Positions 38,643 to 49,851 of a DNA stretch of 61,768 bases are shown piece after piece. The DNA lies in NCBI GenBank assembly GCA_049999805.1, contig JBNGIO010006002.1, positions 1 to 61,768 of the forward strand, in the 5' to 3' direction. A program made the translations under genes and the position numbers. A model generated the notes under the pieces. That model was not told the origin of the DNA. It ran no database searches and saw only the letters and a list, made by a program, of their open reading frames with translations. Each line of letters starts with the position of its first letter. Position 1 is the first letter of the stretch. This stretch comes from Folioceros fuciformis (Eukaryota > Anthocerotophyta > Anthocerotopsida > Anthocerotales).

Positions 38643-39340
38643 GGATCCCGCGCCCGCCTCTGCCTCCCTCGACTCCCATGGTGCACGCCTCGCCAGGGCA
38701 GCGCACCTCAGGCCCTTACGCCTCTCTTCCCTTCCCTTGCCTTCCCTTCCGCTAACCAGCGATTTCTATATTTCAAAACTGCCACCGGGCTGGGCCGGGC
38801 TTGCACGCTGTTCGCTTCCTCGTCACCTTTATCAACGTTGCTACGCTCGGCCCTGTTATCCACATTCCTTGCCCCAAATATTTCGCTTCAAACTCGCACT
38901 ACGCTAACGAGCTAGAAACGTAGGTTAGCTAACTTTGCTAAATATTTCTACCTCTTTAGCATCCGTATTATAACATAATATATGATTTATTTAATACGTC
39001 AAGACTGGGCTTTTTCGTATGGAATCGTGGATGAGGAACGCCCTCCAGTCTGTGGATGTGATGACGGTAAAGGGCTCGTGGGAGCGGGATGTGATACGAG
39101 GACGGTGAGCTGTGCGGGACGTGGAATATTCTGGAGGCTCTATCAGTCACTGCGGGGTGGGTAGGTGGGAGATGCTCTTGGTGAATCGGGATGGCAGGGC
39201 CCACGGAGTGCGGCGATACGTATTCCATTTGGTCGGACCAGGTGGTGCGTTCAAAGCGCGCGGAGGAGACCTTCGCTCGCAGGGCCTAGGACTGTTGTGT
39301 TCGTCTGGGCCTGCATTCTGCATCGCTGCTCCTGGAAGCT
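38643..39340. promoter_or_regulatory. Divergent upstream region of RS-rich gene and NodGS
   Basis: About 700 bases between two divergent starts. The centre (38920-38995) is AT-rich. Open frames on the plus strand at 38640-38915 are antisense to the RS gene start and carry no motif. Confidence 0.4.
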
Positions 39341-42300
39341 ATGGCTGGGAGGACGACGGAGGCGGTGCACGCGCACATTCGGGCCGTTGTGGAGAGCACT
39401 GCGCTTGTGGACGGGCACGGCCACAATGTGGTGGAGCTCGAGTCCTCCATCCCCTTCCTCCAGGCGTTCGCTGAGGCCGAGGGCCAGGCCCTCGGGGCCA
39501 TCCCGCACACGCTGCCTTTCAAGGTGCGATGGTTGCGTTTGAGCTGAATGTGACGGCCTACCGCTTTGATTTGGAGGAGGGAGGACACCTGGAGAGTGTA
39601 AGGTCAGCTGGAGGTTTGCAGGCGGTTGCTTTTGCAGTGAGCTCATTGCTCGCGTGTCCGTGTGCTTGTGCACGTGAACTTTTTTTGCTGAATTGTAGAG
39701 GAGCGTGAACGACATTGCCGGATTTTATGGCGTCGAGGCTAATCTGGAGAGCGTTGAAGCGCACCGGAAAGCGGAGGGGCTGAATGCTCTCTGTCACCAA
39801 TGTTTCGATGCTGCGAATATTTGCACACTTCTCCTGGACGATAGTCTGCCGCTGGACAAGATGAAGGACTTGTCCTGGCATAAGAAGTATATCTACGGGG
39901 TTCACAGGCTGCTGCGGATCGAGACGCTGGCTGAGGACATTTTGAACAAGGTGGAGAGTGAAGTGCAGTGTTTGCTTGACGGGTGTTGCGGTGTGAGCGA
40001 CAGTAGGAGCTGGTCTGGTTGGAGATTGTGGCTCTTACTTGCTCCTTGCGACAGGGTCCGCCTCATACCGCTGTCACTTGGACGCTGAACAGCTTCGAGG
40101 AGCGGTTCGTGGAGGCGCTCAGATCATATCCTTTACTCTGGTTGTTATTGCCAGTTTGACGGTTTGATGCTGTACGGTTTCAGGAGAGGGGGTGACAGGC
40201 CCTCACCACCTGTGTTCCTTGATTTCCGTCGTACCTTTTCTTCTAGTGTGGTTGGATTCAAGAGCATTGCAGCTTATCGAAGTGGCCTTGATATTGATCC
40301 GGCGGTGTCCGATCGAGCTGCCGAGGAAGGACTGATGGAAGAGATAAGTAAGTGGCAACCTGGAAATGCACTGCAATCGAGTGAAGTCACTTGTTTGCAG
40401 CTGATGCAGGTGATTGGCCGCCTGCAGAGAAGAAGAAGCCTTACAGGTTGGAGGACAAGAGCCTTCTCAATTTTTGCTTTACAAGAGCCTTGGAGCTTGC
40501 CACCCTGAAGGAGCTACCAATGCAGATACATACGGGGTACGATTGTCCAGGACTTGTCAGGCTAGCCGAAGTTTGTTGGTAGCTCGACTCCAGTTTGGCA
40601 AGCCATGCATAACCTTGTTCGGTGTCCTCAGTTTTGGGGACAAAGATCTGGATTTGAAACTGGCAAATCCTCTTCACTTGCGAGCAGTGCTTGAAGATAA
40701 ACGATTCGCTACTAGTCGCTTGGTCTTATTGCATGCATCCTATCCTTACATGCGGGAAGCAGCTTACCTTTCAAACGTTTATCCTCAGGTGGGAATTTCT
40801 CTGCAGGTGAACCTAAACCACAATTTTACTGCATCTTTTAAGCTCTGTGCTCTTCTTTCACAGGTTCATCTAGACTTTGGGCTCGCAATTCCTAAGCTTA
40901 GTGTTCGGGGTATGAAAGCAGCCATCGCCCAGCTGTTCGAACTTGCACCCCTGAATAAGGTAACAAAGTGCTCTCCCCCGCAAATCACCGGAACAAATTT
41001 CTATACAGTTTCCTACTATTGGACAACTTGCAATTAGCTCTTGCAAGTGAGATCTGATCTCGTTGGCATTTGTTCAGGTGATGTTTAGCACAGATGGATA
41101 TGCTTTTCCGGAAACGTACTACTTAGGTGAGATATATTTGGATTGTTCTTGAACTTTTCTAGTCTATCCAGAGTAGTCCGATCTTGGAAAAGAAACGCAT
41201 GAAACGGTGATACGAATGACATGTCGGAGAGATTTTTACTGTCGTTTGACTGTGATGTTGCAGGTGCTAAGTGGGCAAGAAACATCCTGTCACAAGTTCT
41301 CTGTGAAGCTTTCAGTGATGGAGACTTGTCGGAAGATGACGCGGTTGCTGCAGCTCGTGGTATCCTACAGGCCAACGCCTTAGCCTTTTACAGGCTCGAT
41401 GCAGGCACTGCAAATTTCACACATAAGGGCAAGGGAATATCTGTAACTGAAGCTGGAACTGCTCCTGACGAAGCTGATCCCTGTCCCAGCCATAAGCAAG
41501 ACATTGCTTATTATCGCTTACTATGGGCAGATGTGGTTGGGATCAGACGATGCAGAGTAGGTGGCGACAATCGTGCTGTTTCTGGCTCTTTGGAGCACGA
41601 CGCCATATCTTTTCCCGGTCAAGACTCATTGTGTTCTCAGACTTGCAGGTGGTCCCTACAGCAAGGTACAAATCCGTGGTCGTCGAGAATGGTGTTGGTT
41701 TAGTTAAATGTATCATGGCGATGTCATCGGGCTTGGATGCTATCGCCAAAAACTCAGGACTCACTGCTGATGAGGAGATTCGCCTCATTCCTGATACAAC
41801 AACTGAGCGCTATATCCCCTGGTGCGGATTTTTCCAGATCTGTGTTTCTGCATGTGAATGTGGACAGTCAATTGAGAGTTGTTCGAATGAGGTGTTTTCA
41901 AACGAGGGGACCGTGGAGCTCACCAGGGTTCGCATGATTCACAGGACTTCGGCGAAACATGCATTTGTACTTGCTGACATGCATGTGACACCCGGGATCC
42001 CCTGGGAATACTGTCCTAGGAGCACTCTACGCCGCCTTCTCAATGTTTTGGACAAGGAATTTGGTCTGGTGAGTGAGAAAATTTGGATTCCATCGCCTTC
42101 GATGTAATTTTCTATCTGCTCTAATGGTTCGTATTCCTGGTCTTCGTGTTTGTGGTGGTTTATCGATCGGCAGTCCCTAGAGGTTGGATTCGAGAGCGAG
42201 TTCTATCTCTTGGAGAAGACTGATAGGTGTGATCACATTAAAAGTTGTTGGGGTTTTTCAACGCGATGTGGTGAGGATATCTCTCCTGATGTATGTCTCC

Positions 42301-43651
42301 CACTTATTTCAGACCCGAAGGGTGGAAGGGGGTAGACGGAACCCCGTATTGTTCTAGTAATGGTTACGGTGCAATGGCGGAAGTACTCACAGAGATTGTT
42401 GAGACATTGGGTCAGCTACGCATCCCAGTTGAACAGGTAGACCTGCAGTTACCCTCCTGAGGTTCCACTGTGCTATTTGCAAGGTTAAGTCCATCCATAC
42501 CCCCTTTTTCTCCCCATAGCAATCCTTATGGTGTCGGACCTTGGTGCCGTCAGCACCACGCTGAATCAGGTGGTGGGCAGTTTGAAATTGCTCTCTCCCA
42601 TGCACCTGCACTGTTGGCAGCTGACAACTTGCTACTTGCTCGGGAGGCCATAGTTGCGATTAGCCGCCGAAACTCCTTCGTGGCAACCTTTCTGCCCAAG
42701 TGAGTGTGGAATCTCTGATTTCAAAAGTTCAAGCTTACTGGCTGCTTCATCTATTGTTCTGACAGCTGGTGATCCAGGTTGCCTTTCGACTTATCGAGTG
42801 CTGGTACTGGTGGTCATGTCCACTTAAGTGTCTGGAAAGAGGGCAAGAACGTTTTTCTAGGAGATTCAGAATCAACCCATGGAATGTCAAAGATTGGCGA
42901 GCACTTTGTAGCAGGAGTTTACCACCATCTGCCTGCCATCTTAGCCTTCACTACTCCGCATCCTTTAAGGTAAGGCATTACAGTAAGTGCCCATCTGAGG
43001 CCTAACCTTCAGGAGTTCTAATTTGCGTCATGAACACATCAGTTATAAGCGCATTCAACCTAATTGCTGGAGTGGAGCATTCCATACGTGGGGACACGAG
43101 AACCGAGAATCACCCATACGAACTGTCAGCCCTCCTGGCGTCCCCGACAAAGTTGTGAGCAACTTCGAGCTTAAGGCCTTCGATGGTTGTGCTAATCCTT
43201 ACTTGGGTCTCGCAGCGGTCTTGGCAGCGGGGATTGATGGGCTGAGGAAGGAGCTGCGGTTACCACCTCCGACTCGTCAGTGCTTAGCCCCTGCATTCCC
43301 TGCAATCCAGCTGCACTGTGAAGGTGTGGATTGTGTGTTTTAACTCTGCTATGCCCTGTGCCAGAGGGAAATCCTGCGGAGCTGGAAAAGGGCACGGTGT
43401 CGAGGTTGCCAACCACGGTATCAGAATCCGTCCAATGTCTGCTGGACGATGGCATCTTGAAGGAGATGCTTGGCATCCCGTTGGTTACTGCTGCGTGTGC
43501 CAGCCGTCTGGTAAAGCTTCCCCTCCTTACCTGCGGTCTCGCGGGGACTGTAGTGTTCATGGCGGGCACCTAATTGCGGTTCCAAAATGCCCAGGCCGAT
43601 GAAGAATACTTCGCGCGCAATTCTGCCCTCAAGCTTCTCCATATTTATTAG
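39341..43651 (+). CDS. NodGS: NodGS: amidohydrolase-glutamine synthetase fusion (FluG-like)
   Basis: Fusion of an N-terminal amidohydrolase_2 domain and a C-terminal glutamine-synthetase-like domain; Arabidopsis NodGS is cytosolic and linked to root and microbe-response traits, without proven GS activity. Eighteen exons: 39341-39523, 39699-39950, 40055-40125, 40235-40347, 40410-40536, 40632-40788, 40864-40959, 41078-41126, 41264-41556, 41649-41821, 41945-42068, 42174-42226, 42313-42436, 42554-42699, 42778-42969, 43043-43275, 43365-43510, 43595-43651; 2589 nt, 862 residues. Amidohydrolase: VDGHGHN metal site, RIETLAEDIL, FKSIAAYRSGLDID, MQIHTGFGDKDLDL, VMFSTDGYAFPETYYLGAK. GS: AESGGGQFEIALSHAPALLA, AGTGGHVHLSVWK, NCWSGAFHTWGHENRESPIR, NFELKAFDGCANPYLGLAAV. 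Intron 3 is AT-AC. Length and both domains match the family. Confidence 0.95.
40126..40234 (+). other. U12-type AT-AC intron in NodGS
   Basis: Intron starts ATATCCTTT, the exact minor-spliceosome 5' consensus, and ends GTAC. ttccttgat, a perfect fit to the U12 branch consensus TTCCTTRAY, lies 12 bases before the AC. The join TC/C keeps frame (ALRSFSSSVVGFKSIAAYRS); with it the whole 18-exon gene is a multiple of three. No U2-type site pair here gives an equally good protein. Confidence 0.88.
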
Positions 43652-44299
43652 CACCGGGAAAGGTACGTTTGCAGGGACCTCGCATGAAGACATAACATCA
43701 TTTGGCTGTACAGTTCTGTCGGAATGTTAGGACGCGGACTCACAGACTATGTACACCTAGGCAGGTTTTGCAGACAGGTGTCTGCCGTGCCTCTTGCAGC
43801 CAGCCACGTGTGATGGCGATGTTGATCTCAAGTTAAATTAAAAAGGTTATAGACCTAGAACACCTATGGTCCAGTTGATAGTGACAGGGCCTTCATCTAA
43901 CTTATGGGACGGTGGCATTTGTGCCCCGTCTGTTTTATGTCAAATTGTCACCTTTGTTGCCCGTGTTGTGCCGGAAGTCGGGTAAAACAGGATTGACATA
44001 TAGATTGGACATGGCCTTAGCCTTGTTGATTGACCTCGGCAAATAATTTTTACTTGGGGTTCAAAGTTTTTTTTTGGATTCTTCTAGACAATTTATACCT
44101 CAAAAAATTATTGAATAGACCTTTTTAATCTAAACCTAGAAGCCAAAAGCTATTTTAACTTAAAAAGGAAGGAATTCATTTTTTTTCTTTCAAAAAAACC
44201 GAAAAAAACTAATTAGTCCTAAAATACGGAATATTTTAAAGTACAAGGAATATGAAAATAACTTGCAAGCTTACAGCCTTTGTCTAGCTAAGTCATCGA
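43652..44299. other. NodGS 3' flank with a diverged duplicate
   Basis: The segment 43858-44000 is clearly related to 46000-46145 upstream of the C2H2 gene (shared tcagttgatagtgacaggg-like and gtgccccg words, then ...gtcgggt). From 44030 on AT-rich with no gene. Confidence 0.5.
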
Positions 44300-45720
44300 G
44301 TATAGTTGATGTTTGGAGGTTGTATTTTTTTGCATATCCAAGTCCATTTCCCTTAAGGCAACAACTAAGTTCATTTCCCTCAAGGGAATAATCGTGGCAA
44401 GACAAGCCAAGACAAGCCAAGTTCATTTAGTGAACCAAGTTCATTTCCCTCAAGGCAATGATTGTGTTGCAACACCTTTGCCCACAGAAAGGTACAAGTA
44501 TAGGAGGGCAACATGACCCAACATCAAAATCATAGACTCTTAGCCTTTACAGGAATACTCCACACTATTGCAAAGACTGGAGAAGACAAATGCCGCTCCA
44601 CACCCATGAAGTGGTTTCCTCCTCTATCCATGGCTGTAGGTACACCTCCAATAGTTCCATCCTACTCTTGCACTCTCTACATAGCGTCACTAAAGCCAGG
44701 TGTAGCTGATACATGTCAAGGAGAAAGTTTATACCCTCTAAGCCCTTTGCATATGCATTAGCACAAACAACTTGTAAGGCCTGGACAACACATGCAAGGA
44801 TCTGTACATCATTTTCAATGACTATGATTGGAAGATACAACTTGCAAGGCAATCTGCAATTGCATGTTATAAGGGCATGTGGAATTGCATGTTATAAGGG
44901 CATGTGGAAGGCAATGTCAGAGACATTTTGCAAAGCACTCTTCAACAACACTAGATTTGCTCATATGCAGTGCAATGTCAATGGGGTTTTGCAAGGTTTG
45001 TACCAAGGCTACCCGCACCCACAACTTGTATTTGGGCAATGTGCAACATGAAATATGCAATGCAAATAGTAAGGCAATCTACAACTACGACCTACAAGGC
45101 AACCTGCATTTGCAATCCTCAAGTATATGTTACACCTAATCTCTACGACTTAAAGGTGCAAGGCCATATGTGAGGCAATTTGGACTTACCATATACAAGG
45201 AAATCTACAACTAGGGTCAACAACTGCATAGTACTCTTGCCACCCATAAGGCCATTTGCAAGCCCAATTGCACAGCACCCTTGTTTAAGATCAAACCCTC
45301 CAATCCTTACTTGCAACTGCTCACCCCAATTGTGTGAGAGTGTTATGCCCATAGCCATTGGGAATTTGCATGGCAATCCATGGGGCAAGCTGCAAGACAA
45401 TCTCTAGGGACATTATGCAACAAATTGTGCATGGACTATATCTACAAGGCACTTTGCATGGATCACTTGCAATGTAGTGTGTTAGGACAATCTACATCTC
45501 ATTGTGTAGGGACAATTTGCAAGTTCTACTCACTCTGCAAGGTAATCTGCAAGGTCAACACAATTTGGTGGGACAATCTTCAAGTGCGAATTGAGGTTTG
45601 AGGGCTTCCTAAGTAACATGGGGAGGAAAATAACATCACTAAGCTTGTGCATAGGGAAGAAAGAAAGTTGTGCACCAAAACAGAAGAGACATTCTCCTTG
45701 ATTGGCCCACAAGGGCATTG
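44300..45720. repeat. Degenerate short-word repeat tract
   Basis: An irregular array dominated by tgcaaggcaat/caaggcaatctgcaa words and, at 44338-44460, aagttcatttccctcaaggcaa. A perfect tandem copy of aattgcatgttataagggca (25-bp unit) occurs at about 44859-44908. Reading frames inside are repeat-driven. No transposase or RNA gene is seen. Confidence 0.6.
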
Positions 45721-46254
45721 TTGCTAATCAGTCCAAGGGGTGGCAATTGCACAAGTGAGGTACATGTTTCAGAGTAAATATAATATCTATCGAAATAAAA
45801 ATAAGTCTATCGATATCTTAGTTTAATGTAAGATTATACATGTATGCATAGCTCACCTATTTTTATGCACTTTACTTGAGATTTGTTGTTTTAATATTTT
45901 CCTGACACTTATGTGCCTCAATGCGGAAGAGAGTCTAGATTCGTCCGTGGATTACGAGTCGCGGGGTGGTAACTTACAACTGCGAATGACAGACTGTGAA
46001 GAACACTGGGTGTTCAGTTGACAGTGACAGGCCCTTCCTTCATCCAAGCTAGTGCTAAGGTGGGATTTGTGCCCCGCCTCTTTCATTTCAAATGTTCATC
46101 TTTACTCCCACGCGTTGTGTCAGTAGTCGGGTGAATTGACCGATCACGACTGATGTTCTCCGTAGCGCAGGCGGGCTCTCCTTCTTGAAGGCCAGCACCT
46201 GCTCGGGCACCTTTGTAGCTTCATTCAGCCTACTTCTGCCACAATAAACTGGAG
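45721..46254. other. C2H2 gene upstream region
   Basis: AT-rich to 45900; then the diverged duplicate of the NodGS 3' flank (46000-46145), then about 100 bases up to the C2H2 start. The promoter is probably within this stretch. Confidence 0.4.
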
Positions 46255-47321
46255 ATGGAGACAGGGTGGGATTGTGATCCCTGGGATGCAGCGTCAATCG
46301 GTGATTGCTTGCAGTTGCCGCTGGAGTTGGCGATTCTGCAACCTCACCGATGTGAAATTTGTTACCGGAATTTCAAGACAGCAGATGCTCTTACCCGCCA
46401 CCTCGAGTCTGCCGTGCACGACGCCAAGAAGATCAAGTGCCCTAATTGCTCTCGGGCTTTCAAGTCTGCTTCTGCTTGCACTATGCATGTGAGCCTGCTT
46501 TCGTGCGCCTTGTCCATTTACAAATTGTGCACCTTTCAAGGTTTGGGGGCATCAGGGCTCAGATTGCAGTCACGATGCATCACAAGCAACAGCAGGAATG
46601 CGACAGTACCTGGAGCCTTGTTGTCTCTTATCATGGGTTTCATATGGTCTGTGAGCAGATCGAGTCTCGGGCCTGCGTAGACATCACGCTGGATCAGATT
46701 GTCACCGGCGTGCGCAACTGGGAGATGAAGTCCGGAAACATCAACCTGCTCACCGTGCCCCGGCTGGACTGTCCACAAATCAGTGATAGGCAAGCTCAGT
46801 GCCGTTCTGTTCCTCTAGCAGCCTGACTGTGAGAGTGTCATTCCAGGAGCTGGTGACGCGATCGTCAAACACTGACGCGACGGTGCTAGCTAACGACTTG
46901 CAGACCGGAGACCTCGACAAAAATTACGTACTTCGCTACAGAGGCTTCATTCGACGGATTCGGATTCAGATGCTGCGTGTGCGATGCGGTGTTTCTGTCC
47001 CTCACGGCGTTAAATCAGCACCTCAACTCGCCTGCTCACCACTCGCAGGAATTCCGATGCAAGAAGTGCGGCCTCACCTGCATTAGTAAGCCGCGGCGGC
47101 CGTCCCCTTCCCGGGCCGTAACATTCATTTGCAGCAGTTCTGTCGCTCCAGCCGACGTCAGCTTTTTGACATGCTCGCTCGTTCTGCTTCTTTTCACAGT
47201 GCTTTCTTCCTTGATCCAGCATGTGGAGTCTCGAGTCTGTGGAGCTTTCTCCCCAGAGGATGGCGCCGCATCTGCCAATCCGCTTCTCTACATCCAAGAA
47301 TCGAGCTCTTCGGGAGATTAG
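46255..47321 (+). CDS. C2H2 zinc-finger protein with fungal-like finger arrangement
   Basis: Likely nucleic-acid binding. Exons: 46255-46488, 46659-46789, 46904-47085, 47200-47321; 669 nt, 222 residues. Two N-terminal fingers: CEICYRNFKTADALTRHLES with AVH, and CPNCSRAFKSASACTMHIES. A middle segment (ITLDQIVTGVRNWEMKSGNI, LTVPRLDCPQISDRPETSTK) follows. Two C-terminal fingers: CCVCDAVFLSLTALNQHLNS and CKKCGLTCIMLSSLIQHVES. The finger-linker pattern (HLxSxxH...F/K..C..C...F, then HIESxxC) is common in fungal C2H2 proteins and not among the plant EPF/QALGGH types. The second intron has a GC donor. 222 residues, no nuclear signal obvious. Confidence 0.8.
46790..46903 (+). other. GC-AG intron in the C2H2 gene
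   Basis: The exon ends AGTGATAG and the intron begins GCAAGC; acceptor aacgacttgcag. The join gives CPQISDRPETSTKITYFATE and connects the two finger pairs in frame. The nearby GT (atcagtgata) leads to an early stop in the next exon. Confidence 0.75.
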
Positions 47322-48330
47322 CCAACACATCATTAGGCACCTCATCAGCCGTATACAGCACAATTTTTGGTCTGGTACGTAGCACTCCGTTAGGACCCTA
47401 GGGCCGCTAGGCGGATCCGGTCATTATCTTTAAATTATAGTTATAGTACACTATTTAATGAGCATTAGAGATCATCCCCATTAAACCGGGTCCATTCGGG
47501 GGCTAGTCCCGGTTACCTTGTGGTTTGTCTCACCTCATCGCTTTCTTAAGCTAAATGGATATATATATGTGATATATGAAGAGCGCTTTGAAATACTTAG
47601 AAGAGCCTTTGGAATAAGATGCCATGTATGCATACCAGAGTTCTATGATAAGTAATTCAATAGGTACTAAGTTCCAAGTTGTTAATTAAGTATAAGTTCT
47701 ATCACAAAAATCCATTCTCGGTGCATCTAAAACACATCTTCTTCCCAGAAGTGGATGGTTTCCATTTTATTGGTTTCCAGTAAAGGAAACCTGGTAGTCT
47801 ATATATGTGAAAACTCACTTTGACCGGTGTGAATGTACTGACAAAACTGTCGTAGTGGTAGAGGAGGATATAAGTATCGGAGGGTGTAGCGGACTCCCAC
47901 GAACGATTTGTGTCCGTTGCTTTAGCAACCCTGTGACCTGTAGATTTAAGTCGGTAGGTGGGGAACATATCTACAGTGGCTCTGCTCCTAGAAGAGCTAA
48001 GAGCTAATGTTTGGAGTGTCTGGGAGGTACTGAAGCTACCCGAACTTTGGTAAGGGAGTGAACATTCTATTGCGGGGCGGGGTCACGGGGTGTGGCACTG
48101 CGATTGTGGCGATCGCAACAGGCAGTTCGTGGGGGTGGTGCTGCGCCTCCAAAGATTTTTCGTTATTGAATTGAATGTCTCTTGAGATTTCGTGAAGTAG
48201 ATACAAGCACGGCATTTTTAACTTGGGTTTGAATAGGAGGAGGATCATTTAGTGGGCGTTGAACAGCAGCAGATCAGCTTCAGCAGCAGGAGGAGGAGGA
48301 GGAGGAGGAGGAGCAGCAGCAGCAGGCGCG
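47322..48330. other. Intergenic and ERD2-like 5' region
   Basis: AT-rich between about 47430 and 47700; no gene. At 48270-48325 a trinucleotide tract (cagcag, then eight or so GGA units at 48288-48313, then cagcagcag) forms the likely 5' UTR directly before the ATG at 48331. Confidence 0.45.
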
Positions 48331-49851
48331 ATGGCTGTGAGAAGACCCACAAATCCCGTGCAAGCTTTCGTGCTATGGTTCAATCGCCAGCCACCGAAGG
48401 TCAAAACTGTTCTGGCGGTGCTTGGAGGGATTGTTGCGCTGATCTTCCTGAGGTTTGTGGTGCGGGACCACGACAACTTGTTTGTTGCCGCGGAAGCCAC
48501 CCACTCAATCGGAATTGCGTTCCTGATCTACAAACTCCTGAAGCAGCGCACCTGTGCAGGTTAGCTCTCCTGGTTATATGTTTGCTTTCGCGTTCAGCGC
48601 AGGGATGGGATTCCGCTGGGATCTCGTGGTGACACTCATTTAGGTCAGCAGGGCTGGGACTTGGAGTGGGTGGTGTGTCGTCCTGCTCACCAGGACACGA
48701 GTACCTGTAGTGCGTCTACTGTGGTGGCTCGATTTTGCTAATCCACTGCTTCTGGCATGTGGTCGGCAGGGCTGTCGTTGAAATCGCAAGAACTCACCGC
48801 AATCTTTTTGGCTGTGAGGCTCTACTGTAGTTTAGTTATGGAAAAGGATATTCACACAATCCTGGACTCAGCGACTCTCATCACTACGTTGTGGGTAATC
48901 TATACAATTCGATTCAGACTGAAGTCAACCCACATGGAGGATCTGGACAATATGCCCATATACTATGTGGTGAGGGTTTTGTTTTCCCTGATCTCATGTC
49001 CGCTAATATGACTGGATGTGAAGGAAGGCAGTGTCTAAATTCACTGGGGGTCGGGGGACCCTTGAGATTGTTCCACAGCTAGAGCAGTTGTCTTTCGAGT
49101 GAAGTTGATGCTAGGTTTCTAACCACCTGCTGGTATGTTTCACTTTCACAGCTCGTACCGTGTGCTGTTGTGGCCTTCGTGATTCATCCTGGAACGACCC
49201 ACCACATCGTCAATAGAATACTGTGGGCCTTCTGTGTATATTTGGAAGCGGTGTCGGTTTTACCTCAACTACGGGTCATGCAGAATACGAGGGTGAGATG
49301 GGGGTGCATTGCTGCTGAGTAGTGATATGTTACACGGCTTGCCAGTACGAGCTTTTGGTTTCTGATGGCTGCATAGTGGACTACTGTGGCGTTGGTTCCC
49401 TAATCGTGGTCTTGCTTCAGGTCGTTGAGCCTTTCACCGCTCATTATGTATTTGCTCTTGGCATAGCACGGTTTCTCAGCTGTGCACACTGGATTCTCCA
49501 GGTCAGTCATCATAATTTCTTCCCTGTGTGGTGGGCGAGCATGGTTGTTCGTTCTTGCCTGACTTGTGTTCGTGCGCCAGGGTTTGGACACACAGAGCGA
49601 TTTGTTGGCAGCACTGGGATACGGACTGTGGCCATCAATGGTTCTGCTGTCCGAACTCGTACAAACACTGATCTTGGCTGATTTCTGCTACTACTATGTG
49701 AAAAGGTAAAGCTGGCGTTGTGATCACATCATTTCATCCAATTTTGCCATGTGTTTCGGTTGCGGAATCCTCTCACTTGTTGCTGGTTTCTTCTGGAAAC
49801 AGTCACATGGACGGTCAGATGATGGTCAGACTGCCTGCCGGAGTTGTGTAA
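48331..49851 (+). CDS. ERD2-like ER lumen protein-retaining receptor (plant ERP subfamily)
   Basis: Seven-span membrane protein of the KDEL/HDEL receptor family. Exons: 48331-48559, 48770-48969, 49152-49292, 49421-49501, 49581-49705, 49803-49851; 825 nt, 274 residues. The N-terminal extension MAVRRPTNPVQAFVLWFNRQ with an extra hydrophobic span (VLAVLGGIVALIFLRFV) and the length of ~272 distinguish the ERD2-like proteins from the 215-residue ERD2. Family motifs: HSIGIAFLIYKLLKQRTCAG, LSLKSQELTAIFLAVRLYCS, LPQLRVMQNTRVVEPFTAHY, FALGIARFLSCAHWILQ, DFCYYYVKS. True HDEL receptor activity has not been shown for the ERD2-like group, so the exact cargo is uncertain. Confidence 0.92.

Noticed and set aside
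38025-38915. Plus-strand ORFs spanning the 400-N gap
   Set aside because: They exist only because N codons are not stops; the real gene here is on the minus strand.
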